Assembly: GCA_900550375.1 (NCBI GenBank)
Contig: URRP01000011.1
Location: forward strand, 1 to 53,833
Reading direction: 5' to 3'
Length of the DNA: 53,833 nt
DNA from: an uncultured Alistipes sp.
GTDB taxonomy: Bacteria > Bacteroidota > Bacteroidia > Bacteroidales > Rikenellaceae
Every line of letters starts with the position of its first letter. Position 1 is the first letter of the stretch. The notes below the pieces were generated by a model. That model had not been told where the DNA came from. It did no database searches and saw only the letters and a program-made list of their open reading frames with translations. Position numbers and translations under genes: made by a program. This document shows, one piece after another, positions 33,101-40,597 of this stretch.

Positions 33101-33751
33101 TCAATCGACGATCAGATGCGCTTTTACTCGGTAAATCTTCTGGATATCTTTATTCTTGACGACGATCTCGTCGAAATCGCCCTCCCGCGAGGCCGTCAGA
33201 CGGATCGACTGGGCGTCCGCACCGGAGTGGAGATGCCGCAGCGTTACGATCTTACGCGTAACAACGACATAGAGACCACCGGGAATGACCGACTCCACAT
33301 CGGCCTCTTTGAGGAAAACCAGTGTTCCGGCAGGCAGGGTTTCGCCCATCGCCCGACCGTAGTAATAGAGGGCGTAATCGGCGTCATCGCCTACCGGCAG
33401 CACGATAAATCCGTCGGGGCTGAGCAGATCGAGGCCTCGAATCGATTTTTCGACATCGGCATTGAAAAAGGGAATCTGCACGCCGCGGTCTTCGCTTCCC
33501 GAGACGAACATCTGCCCTCTGCCGGTCAGCAGCCACAACAGATCGATCTGCGGGAAATGCAGAACGATCCGCTCGGCCAATTTCCGAGAAATACCGTTGT
33601 GTCCCCGTTTGATCTGATAAAGATTTTCACCGCGGGAGAGTCCGATATAACGAGCGAAATAGTTTGTCGTCATATTTGCCCATTTGACAACACTCTCGAT
33701 TCTTTGCCAATTATTTTGATTTTCGTGCATTATTTCAAAAATTTTTTGCAT
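33101..33751 (-). CDS. S24-like transcriptional regulator with apparently inactive protease dyad
   Basis: Up to 216 residues: an N-terminal helix-turn-helix (about 20-75, MTTNYFARYIGLSRGENLYQ) and a C-terminal LexA/S24-type domain (about 100-216). Where LexA-like repressors have G-x-S-M-x-P the protein reads YGRAMGETLP, so the catalytic Ser is Ala134; where they have the Lys in TVKRL, it has VTLRHL with Arg172. It therefore probably cannot self-cleave and is a stable regulator. ATG 33751 overlaps the tRNA promoter; ATG 33730 (MHENQNNWQR) is a plausible alternative. Regulated genes are unknown. Confidence 0.8.
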   Translation of the reverse strand: MQKIFEIMHENQNNWQRIESVVKWANMTTNYFARYIGLSRGENLYQIKRGHNGISRKLAERIVLHFPQIDLLWLLTGRGQMFVSGSEDRGVQIPFFNADVEKSIRGLDLLSPDGFIVLPVGDDADYALYYYGRAMGETLPAGTLVFLKEADVESVIPGGLYVVVTRKIVTLRHLHSGADAQSIRLTASREGDFDEIVVKNKDIQKIYRVKAHLIVD

Positions 33752-33756
33752 CTTTG
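33749..33756 (+). promoter_or_regulatory. -7 element for tRNA-Arg
   Basis: CATCTTTG fits TAnnTTTG except the first base and lies 11 bases before the mature tRNA 5' end. Confidence 0.55.
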
Positions 33757-33767
33757 CGTCACCGTTT

Positions 33768-33839
33768 GGTCTCGTAGTTCAATGGATAGAATATAAGATT
33801 CCGGTTCTTACGATGTGGGTTCGATTCCCGCCGAGACTA
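33768..33839 (+). tRNA. tRNA-Arg (anticodon CCG)
   Basis: A full cloverleaf: acceptor GGTCTCG/CGAGACT (with a G1-U72 wobble), D arm GTTC/GAAT, anticodon stem TAAGA/TCTTA with loop TTCCGGT (anticodon CCG), a 4-base variable loop, and T arm GTGGG-TTCGATT-CCCGC. The 3' CCA is not encoded (A73 is followed by C then T run), as is usual in this phylum. CCG reads the Arg codon CGG. Confidence 0.95.
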
Positions 33840-34054
33840 CTTTTTATCTTAGTTTCAGTTACTAAACCCCTTCCGATCCATTCTTTTATTTTACTACAAA
33901 ATTAATAACAAATTTCTATTCTCCAACAAAAAATAGCGAATTTAGGCGATTTGATATCGTAAAAAGATTTCAACGATCGTTCGGAATCGAAAATATACTC
34001 CGATAAAAAAATGCGAAAATGCTTCCGAAAGGCAAAAAGAAGCCCTAAATAGAA

Positions 34055-34090
34055 AAGTCCGGCAATGTTTCGACATTGCCGGACTTATTT
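34055..34090. terminator. Bidirectional terminator
   Basis: Perfect 14-base arms 34055-34068 and 34073-34086 around a TTCG tetraloop, with T-rich ends both ways. On the minus strand it ends the sigma/anti-sigma operon. Confidence 0.95.
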
Positions 34091-34105
34091 TCATCGGAAA
34101 CCTTC

Positions 34106-35362
34106 TCAGTAGGTAAGACGCACGCCCAATTGCAAGGATAAATTGACCGGAGAAACTGTTCGCGCCGTCCGAAGATCGGTCTCCGTCAGATAATAGGAGA
34201 CGCCCGGTTCGAAATAGAGCGCCGTCCGCCGTGTAAAATCGTATTGCAATCCGGCGTTGGCTGTCAGCGACCATTGCAGCGCCTTCTCGGCGACCGTTTC
34301 AGAACCGAATTTCGCATAGAGATTTTTCTCGACCATTCCGCCGGCACCCAAGTAGAGTTTCCAATTGCTCCGGGCCAGAAAATCCCAATTGACCCGCAGC
34401 GGGATACCCAGCATATGGAGCGTTTGCGAAAACGACTCGTCGTTCTGCGATACCCGGACATCCGAGCGCAGCAGCGAATAGACCAATCCGCTTTCGAGCG
34501 ACAGTCCGTGTCCGAACTCTTTTCGGACGGAAATACCGAAACTCAGCGGCTGCTTATGCCGGTACAGATAATCTTCATACCCGCGTTTCATACGGACAAT
34601 ACCGCTCGAACTGAGCACATGGGAGGCCGACGACATCGGTGTCGCACGCCCCGAGGATACATGCTGTGCCGTAGGTAATCCGGCGGCGTAAAGGCCTACC
34701 GAAGTTGGCCGCGAAGGCCGTTTCGGTTCGAAGGCACGCAACGCGGATTCATCGGGAATCGTGCGGGCGATCGTCCGCGGCGAGGGATGCGCGGCAGCAG
34801 CCTTTCCGGCCGGCGCGGCCGATTCCTTTTCACCTGCAGAAGGCTGCTCCGCGGTCGATGTACCGGAGGAAACCGCTTCACTACGTGGCGGGCGATCCTC
34901 CTCAGCGGCATCGCCCCCGACGGATTGCGCCATCAGATCACTCGCAGCGATCGCCTCCGGCTGCCGCTCGGCCAAAGCCTGCCGCACCTTTGCCGCCAAT
35001 GGCGCCGGAGCCTCGGACGGAGCGATCGGAGCCTCCGCGTTCCATAGCGTTTCCTCAGTATGTATAAGCTGCCCGTCCGCCGTCGTAAGTTCTCCGGCAA
35101 AGAACTCCGTTTTTCGATCACCGTCCACAACACCTTGATTTACGACAGTCTCACCTATTAATACGGCAATCGCTACAACGGCGGCTACGGCAGCTATTTT
35201 CTTCCATACGGGATTGAAGGCCCTGCGGCGCTGTCCGGCAGCGGCCAAATCGCGCTCCAGCGCTTCCCAGCCACCTCCCGGCAACGGCTCATCGGTACGC
35301 CGCAACGTCTGACGAATCGTCGCAATCCACCGTTCTTCCCGCTCCATTCTATTCCCTTTCAT
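34106..35362 (-). CDS. Dual membrane-spanning anti-sigma factor candidate (Dma-like)
   Basis: A 418-residue protein with parts for three compartments. Residues 1-50 are a charged cytoplasmic head (RWIATIRQTLRRTDEPLP) like short anti-sigma domains; about 55-75 is one transmembrane helix (AAVAAVVAIAVLIG); 80-270 is a low-complexity Ala/Pro/Ser/Glu linker long enough to cross the periplasm; 275-418 is an outer-membrane beta-barrel of alternating amphipathic strands (LSFGISVRKEFGHGLSLESG, LYLGAGGMVEKNLYAKFG) ending in LGVRLTY with a terminal aromatic residue. Its ATG overlaps the sigma stop by ATGA. This matches the Dma family described in Bacteroides thetaiotaomicron, where such proteins restrain an ECF sigma and affect outer-membrane vesiculation. 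Confidence 0.8.
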   Translation of the reverse strand: MKGNRMEREERWIATIRQTLRRTDEPLPGGGWEALERDLAAAGQRRRAFNPVWKKIAAVAAVVAIAVLIGETVVNQGVVDGDRKTEFFAGELTTADGQLIHTEETLWNAEAPIAPSEAPAPLAAKVRQALAERQPEAIAASDLMAQSVGGDAAEEDRPPRSEAVSSGTSTAEQPSAGEKESAAPAGKAAAAHPSPRTIARTIPDESALRAFEPKRPSRPTSVGLYAAGLPTAQHVSSGRATPMSSASHVLSSSGIVRMKRGYEDYLYRHKQPLSFGISVRKEFGHGLSLESGLVYSLLRSDVRVSQNDESFSQTLHMLGIPLRVNWDFLARSNWKLYLGAGGMVEKNLYAKFGSETVAEKALQWSLTANAGLQYDFTRRTALYFEPGVSYYLTETDLRTARTVSPVNLSLQLGVRLTY

Positions 35363-35952
35363 TTGTTTTTTACATATTCCTTAATTCGCCGTGCCAGTAA
35401 GGCTTTCGCCCGGAACAGCTGCGACGATGAGGTTTTCTCGCTGATTCCCAACTGCTCGGCAATCTCCTTGTGAGAAAGCTCCTCGATACAATAGAGGTTG
35501 AAAATCGTCCGGTACCCGTCGGGCAACTCGGCAATCAGCCGCTGGAGTTCATCGTAAGAGACCCGCTCCATTTCGCCCGCAGTCGGCTCTTCGCACCGCT
35601 CGGGCAGCTGGTCGACCGTCGTCGGATAGTGCAGCCGACGCTTGTTACGCAGCGCTTCGAGCGAGACATTGACCGCGATCCGTTCGATCCAAGCTCTCAA
35701 GGAACCTTCGCCGCGCCATGTAAACCGATCGATAGCGGCGAACACCTTGAGGAAACAGTCATGGAGCATATCTTCGGCCGTTGCCCGATCTCCGGCATAA
35801 CGCAGGCAGATACTCAGCAATCGACCTCCGAAACGAGTGTACAGCTCGCGGCGGGCATCGTTATCTCCAGCTTTGCAACGCTCTGCGAGTATCCGTTCCT
35901 CCATGCTCATCGTCGTCATATAATAAATGATGTCTTCCTCCGAATACTGCAT
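35359..35952 (-). CDS. ECF-type RNA polymerase sigma factor
   Basis: A 197-residue two-domain sigma factor. Sigma2 spans about 25-95 (YAGDRATAEDMLHDCFLKVF, FTWRGEGSLRAWIERIAVN) and sigma4 about 130-190 (LPDGYRTIFNLYCIEELSHK, EIAEQLGISEKTSSSQLFRAKALL). Alternative starts exist at Met12, 15 and 17. The overlap with the Dma-like gene indicates coupled synthesis of sigma factor and its restraint. It is divergent from a NigD-like lipoprotein, a likely target. In B. theta the corresponding factor is called Das. Confidence 0.93.
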   Translation of the reverse strand: MQYSEEDIIYYMTTMSMEERILAERCKAGDNDARRELYTRFGGRLLSICLRYAGDRATAEDMLHDCFLKVFAAIDRFTWRGEGSLRAWIERIAVNVSLEALRNKRRLHYPTTVDQLPERCEEPTAGEMERVSYDELQRLIAELPDGYRTIFNLYCIEELSHKEIAEQLGISEKTSSSQLFRAKALLARRIKEYVKNK

Positions 35953-35996
35953 CTCAAGAAAAAAATATTTTTTTTATCTTATTACGCAGTATTTTG

Positions 35997-36004
35997 TATT
36001 TTTG
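35997..36004 (+). promoter_or_regulatory. -7 element upstream of the NigD-like gene
   Basis: TATTTTTG matches the housekeeping TAnnTTTG, 45 bases before the ATG. It suggests basal transcription by the primary sigma factor; an ECF-type promoter may also be hidden in the AT-rich divergent region. Confidence 0.45.
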
Positions 36005-36049
36005 TGCGTTTATAGGAAGGAACAAATGTAGAAAAAAATAGCTAAATCA

Positions 36050-36763
36050 ATGAAAAAGTTCAAATTATTTCTTCTTGCGGCCGTCGCAGTGCTGCCTTTG
36101 CTTCAGTCTTGTAACGATTCAGACGTAGAGGGCGCCGACAGCCGGGCACTGGTAACCATCCTCAATCCGGGCGGAATCGCTTCCGGTTATTATTTCAAAG
36201 CGGACAACGGACAGACGTTCTTTCCGGCGCAGTATGCCGTGGCTACCGGCGGCTATAATCCCGAAGACGGACAGCGCGCCTTCATCTACTACTCGCTGCT
36301 CGAAGAGAAGAGTCAGAAATACGATTTCAACATCAAACTTTACGGCATCAGCGAGATTCTGACCAAGGATGTCGAGTCGATGGACGCTTCCAACGAAGCT
36401 GAGTTCGGCGACGACCCGATCGCCTTGGTAACACTCAACGGAGGAAGCAATTACGACTGTCTGATCAGCGCCGGATACCTCACCTGCTCCTTCTCGATTA
36501 TGGGTGTAGGAAGCGAGAAGCATAAGATCAGCCTCGTTCGGAGCGCTTCGGCGGACGAAACCGAAGATCCCAACTACACGCTGCTCGAGCTGCGCCACAA
36601 AGCCGACGATATGGGATCGGATACCCCCACAACGAAATCCAGCATGGCTTCGTTCAAGCTCAACGCCTACGATCCGGCGATAACGCAGAAGAAGGGACTC
36701 AAGATCCGCTACAAGGATTTCAACGGGAATCTCCAATACGCCCTGATCGACTACTCGAAATAG
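36050..36763 (+). CDS. NigD-like lipoprotein
   Basis: A 237-residue lipoprotein with signal MKKFKLFLLAAVAVLPLLQSC (Cys21) and an acidic NDSDVEG sequence just after it, which resembles surface-export signals of Bacteroidota lipoproteins. The N-terminal part (YYFKADNGQTFFPAQYA, GYNPEDGQRAFIYYSLLEE, YGISEILTKDVE) matches the NigD N-terminal OB-like domain, and the rest the NigD C-terminal beta-sandwich. NigD proteins were first linked to a bacteriocin locus but are common and mostly uncharacterised. I recall NigD-like genes next to das/dma in B. theta, so the position here fits. Confidence 0.85.
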   Translation: MKKFKLFLLAAVAVLPLLQSCNDSDVEGADSRALVTILNPGGIASGYYFKADNGQTFFPAQYAVATGGYNPEDGQRAFIYYSLLEEKSQKYDFNIKLYGISEILTKDVESMDASNEAEFGDDPIALVTLNGGSNYDCLISAGYLTCSFSIMGVGSEKHKISLVRSASADETEDPNYTLLELRHKADDMGSDTPTTKSSMASFKLNAYDPAITQKKGLKIRYKDFNGNLQYALIDYSK

Positions 36764-36798
36764 GTACATCCCATCTCAATCAATAAATGATTAACCGG

Positions 36799-36832
36799 AA
36801 GGTCTGTTCGCTGCGGCGGACAGGCCTTTTTC
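36799..36832 (+). terminator. Terminator after the NigD-like gene
   Basis: GGTCTGTTCGC and GGCGGACAGGCC arms pair with two G-U wobbles, followed by TTTTT. Confidence 0.8.
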
Positions 36833-37032
36833 ATTTACGCAGGAGATCTTCGTAGCGGCGACGGCGGCGATTGTGTTTTTTGAAGCGGCAAATGCGGCGG
36901 ATTCCCGAAAAAGAAGTATATTTGTAACCGTCTATATATTTTAATGTACCGACGGCCGAACATTCGGTTTCACCGAACGGCGCGACTTTCGAAAACGCCG
37001 GTGCATGAACGTATATAATTGCCTTTGTAGCT

Positions 37033-38037
37033 ATGTCCACGATCCGAAACATAGAGAGCGATCTCGAATTCGAAAATAAAATCCGGCCGCAGGAACTCCA
37101 GAATTTCTCCGGGCAGGAGAAAATCGTCGAGAATCTGCACATCTTCATCCAAGCGGCCCTCATGCGCGGCGATTCGCTCGACCACGTGCTGCTGCACGGC
37201 CCTCCGGGACTGGGCAAGACCACGCTGGCCAATATTATCGCCAATGAAATGCACTCCCAGCTGAAAGTCACCTCCGGCCCTGTGCTCGACAAACCGGGCG
37301 ATCTGGCGGGACTTCTGACGAACCTCAATCCGGGCGACGTGCTTTTCATTGACGAGATCCACCGGCTGAGTCCCATCGTCGAGGAGTATCTCTATTCGGC
37401 GATGGAGGACTACAAAATCGACATCGTACTCGACAAAGGGCCTTCGGCCCGTTCGATCCAGATCGAGCTGGCTCCGTTTACACTTATCGGCGCAACGACG
37501 CGCAGCGGGCTGCTGACCTCGCCGCTCCGGGCGCGATTCGGCATCCAGTGTCATTTGGAGTACTACGACGCAGCCATCCTGTCGGGGATCGTAAAGCGCT
37601 CGGCGCGTATTCTGGATGTCTCGATCGACGATGACGCCGCCATCGAAATCGCACGCCGTTCACGCGGCACGCCCCGTATCGTCAACGCGCTGCTGCGCCG
37701 TGTACGCGATTTCGCCATGGTCAAGGGCGAGGGGCATATCGATCTGGATATCACACGCATAGCGCTTACTGCGCTCAATATCGACGCGCGAGGACTGGAC
37801 CAGATGGACAACCGCATCTTGCAGACCATCATCGGCAAATTCAACGGCGGCCCCGTCGGTCTGAACACGATCGCCACGGCCGTAGGCGAAGACGCCGGAA
37901 CGATCGAGGAGGTCTATGAACCCTTCCTCATCATGGAGGGCTTTCTCAAACGCACACCCCGCGGGCGCGAGGCCACCGAGACAGCGTTCCGCCATCTGGG
38001 ACTTACGCCGCCGACGCTCGGCGACACGCTCTTCTGA
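37033..38037 (+). CDS. ruvB: Holliday junction branch-migration helicase RuvB
   Basis: A 334-residue AAA+ motor acting with RuvA on recombination intermediates. Walker A is GPPGLGKTTLA, Walker B FIDEIH, sensor 1 GATTRSGLL, with the arginine-finger region and the C-terminal winged helix (EPFLIMEGFLKRTPRGREAT) that contacts DNA. Length is normal. A -7-like GCCTTTG ends 5 bases before the ATG, so the mRNA may be leaderless. ruvA and ruvC are not in the window. Confidence 0.97.
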   Translation: MSTIRNIESDLEFENKIRPQELQNFSGQEKIVENLHIFIQAALMRGDSLDHVLLHGPPGLGKTTLANIIANEMHSQLKVTSGPVLDKPGDLAGLLTNLNPGDVLFIDEIHRLSPIVEEYLYSAMEDYKIDIVLDKGPSARSIQIELAPFTLIGATTRSGLLTSPLRARFGIQCHLEYYDAAILSGIVKRSARILDVSIDDDAAIEIARRSRGTPRIVNALLRRVRDFAMVKGEGHIDLDITRIALTALNIDARGLDQMDNRILQTIIGKFNGGPVGLNTIATAVGEDAGTIEEVYEPFLIMEGFLKRTPRGREATETAFRHLGLTPPTLGDTLF

Positions 38038-38112
38038 CGGAAGTGCCGCCGCACAGACCCGGCCAAACACCAAAACAAATACGCTACACCCTCTCCTCCA
38101 TTTCAGACCGGT

Positions 38113-39095
38113 CATCTTCGCACGATCGCCGGTCTGGCAGCAGCGTGTATCGTCTGTAGCTGTCCTTCGAAAATCTACACCTCCGTCATGAAACGGCATG
38201 ATCCTCTTCCTGCCGACAGTGTAACCCTCTACGAAAAAGGTGCTCCGATTCCTGCCTCAGCCCGCAAAATCGGAGAGCTGACGATCTCCAGCACGGGAGC
38301 CGAGACCGGCAAACGGTACTGGCAGGCCGTCGATCAAGCCGTCTGTGCGACGGCCGATGCCGGCGGCAACGCGCTCTGGCTCGACGAACTGAGCGAAACC
38401 GTATCGCAGCACGGCACGACCTATGCGCTCAACGCCGCCATGTTCCGCATCGACAGTCCCGACATCGCACACCCGACCGCTGCCGATCCGCTCCCCAAAG
38501 CCCACGGCCTAAAAGAAGGGACGGAAAACGGAGGCAGCTGCCGACTCATCTGTTCCATTGCAACATCGGCGCAGGATTTATCACCAGCGATCTCCAAATG
38601 GCGTCCGACGGAACACCCTACGAAGGAGGCACCGTCGGCCTCGCCCACAATGCAGGCTGCGATTTCATCACGAAAGCCGGCTTCGGAGCCGGTCTGCGCT
38701 ACGCCTGTCTTCGAATGAATGCCCAACTGAAGTCGTACGATCCCTCCTCACGCATAGGTCAGCAATACGATTGCAAGATCGGAATGCATTACGTCGCGCC
38801 GGAGACCTGCTATTCGATCGTGTTCGGGAAAAAGGCGCTGTTATCGGTACTGGCCGGCATCGGCTATGCCAGCTACTTCGAACGCATGGACGACCTGCGA
38901 GGCTCCGTCGGCGGCTACGGCACACACGGCGTGCTCCCCGCCACCCTCCCGCTCTCCAAGCACCTCGCTTGGGGTTTAGAGATCGGCGGCTATGCGCTGC
39001 GCTTCTCTCCGAAGAAGCTCGGTGTCGAAGGTTATGACGGGAGCACCGGAATAAATTATCTGAATATAGGGATGGGCCTTCACTACATTTTTTAA
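38113..39095 (+). pseudogene. Frameshifted lipoprotein/outer-membrane-barrel gene
   Basis: Two frames together look like one damaged gene. Frame 1 encodes a lipoprotein-like N terminus without a good start codon (LAAACIVCSC, Cys at 38161) followed by SKIYTSVMKRHDPLPAD and a soluble region to about 38510. From about 38550 sense switches to another frame, HCNIGAGFITSDLQMASDGT onwards, a small beta-barrel or beta-rich domain ending LNIGMGLHYIF at 39095. The switch is consistent with a one-base deletion in the A-rich run near 38511-38530. The missing start and the frameshift both suggest decay, though sequencing error or a start at 38188 with two separate proteins is possible. Paralogues elsewhere would settle it. 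Confidence 0.6.
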
Positions 39096-39196
39096 GAAAA
39101 ACAATTTATTTTTTAATAAAATTATTTTAAAAACTAATATTTTTTATTAACTTGCAGGCGTGATAATTGTTTGGATACACTGGTAAAATTTAGCTT

Positions 39197-40432
39197 ATGG
39201 ACACGAACGAATTGATGAAGGAAGCGCTCGCCTATCACGCAGAAGGAAGCCCGGGCAAGATCGAAATCCTGCCGACAAAACCCGATGCCACTCAGTACGA
39301 TCTCTCGCTGGCCTACTCGCCCGGCGTAGCGGCGCCGTGTCTGGCGATTGCCGACGATCCGGCCAAGGTATACGACTATACGATCAAGGGCAATCTGGTG
39401 GCGATCGTCACCAACGGAACCGCCGTGCTGGGGCTGGGCGATATCGGTCCGCTGGCGGCCAAACCGGTCATGGAGGGCAAGAGTATGCTTTTCAAGCATT
39501 TCTCCGGCATCAACGCCTTCGACATCGAGATCGACACCACGGATACGGAGGAGTTCATCAATACCGTCAAGCGGATCGCCCCCACCTTCGGCGGCATCAA
39601 CCTCGAAGATATCAAGGCGCCCGAATGTTTCGAGATCGAACGGCGGCTCATCGAGGAGCTGGACATACCGGTGATGCACGACGACCAGCACGGGACGGCC
39701 ATCATCGCTTCGGCGGCGCTCATCAATGCGATGCATCTGAGCGGGAAACGCATCGACGAAGTACAGATCGTCGTCAACGGTGCAGGCGCGGCCGCCATCG
39801 CCTGCGCAAGGATGTTCCTTGCGCTCGGAGTCCGTCGCGACCACATCACGATGTGCGACAGCCGAGGCGTGGTCACCACCCGCCGCAACGACCTCAACCC
39901 CATTAAACGCGAATTTACAACCGACCGGCCGATCACGACGCTTCGCGAAGCGCTCGTGGGCGCCGACGTTTTTCTGGGCGTCTCGACGGCCGGCGTGCTC
40001 AACGCGGAAATGGTACGGTCGATGGCCCATGATCCGCTGGTGATGGCGCTTGCGAATCCCGATCCCGAAATCCCCTACGAAGAGGCGAAGGCATCACGTC
40101 CCGACGTGATCGTCGCCACGGGTCGTACCGATTATCCCAATCAGGTAAACAACGTACTGGGCTTCCCCTACATCTTCCGGGGTGCACTCGACGTCCACGC
40201 CCGCAAAATCAACGAAGCGATGAAACTCGCCGCCGCCCACGCACTCGCGGAGCTGGCCCGCGAAGAGGCTCCCGCAGAGCTGGCCGCCGCCTACGGCGTC
40301 GCTCGACTCGAATTCGGCCCCGATTACCTGATCCCGAAACTGACGGACCCGCGCCTGCTGCAACGCATCGCCCCTGCCGTAGCTAAAGCGGCGATCGACT
40401 CGGGTGTAGCGCAACTCCCTTACAAAAAATAA
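39197..40432 (+). CDS. Malic enzyme, short form
   Basis: A 411-residue enzyme converting malate to pyruvate and CO2 with NAD(P). Motifs: SLAYSPGVAAPC (substrate Tyr), the divalent-metal and catalytic region with KGNLVAIVTNGTAVLGLGD, VMHDDQHGTAIIA, and nucleotide-binding GAGAAAIACARMFL. Bacteroidota and proteobacterial MaeB enzymes are usually about 760 residues with a C-terminal phosphotransacetylase-like domain; this gene stops after the malic domain and has a proper terminator, so it is a genuine short form rather than a truncation. NAD versus NADP preference cannot be read. Confidence 0.93.
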   Translation: MDTNELMKEALAYHAEGSPGKIEILPTKPDATQYDLSLAYSPGVAAPCLAIADDPAKVYDYTIKGNLVAIVTNGTAVLGLGDIGPLAAKPVMEGKSMLFKHFSGINAFDIEIDTTDTEEFINTVKRIAPTFGGINLEDIKAPECFEIERRLIEELDIPVMHDDQHGTAIIASAALINAMHLSGKRIDEVQIVVNGAGAAAIACARMFLALGVRRDHITMCDSRGVVTTRRNDLNPIKREFTTDRPITTLREALVGADVFLGVSTAGVLNAEMVRSMAHDPLVMALANPDPEIPYEEAKASRPDVIVATGRTDYPNQVNNVLGFPYIFRGALDVHARKINEAMKLAAAHALAELAREEAPAELAAAYGVARLEFGPDYLIPKLTDPRLLQRIAPAVAKAAIDSGVAQLPYKK

Positions 40433-40484
40433 AACCGTAAAATTCCGGCGAAAAACCGATTCGAAAAGGTTCGGAGCCATCCAG

Positions 40485-40529
40485 AAATGCGCTGTCGATA
40501 CAGGATGTTCCTGTATCGACAGCGCATTT
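40485..40529. terminator. 21-bp perfect inverted repeat, bidirectional terminator candidate
   Basis: Arms 40485-40505 and 40509-40529 are perfectly complementary over 21 bases with a TGT loop. It lies between convergent malic enzyme and typA genes. The arm ends AAATGC/GCATTT give only a short T tract, so it is unusually long for a terminator and weak in the U tract. Confidence 0.65.
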
Positions 40530-40597
40530 AAAGTAAACTCCGTCTCTATGCGGCGGCACTTCAGGCCGGCGGCAGGGAAAAGCGATCCGGCGGCGGA

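Noticed and set aside
32690..35000. Reading the tRNA-Arg neighbourhood as an integration site
   Set aside because: No integrase, no repeated tRNA 3' end and no atypical gene block flank the tRNA.
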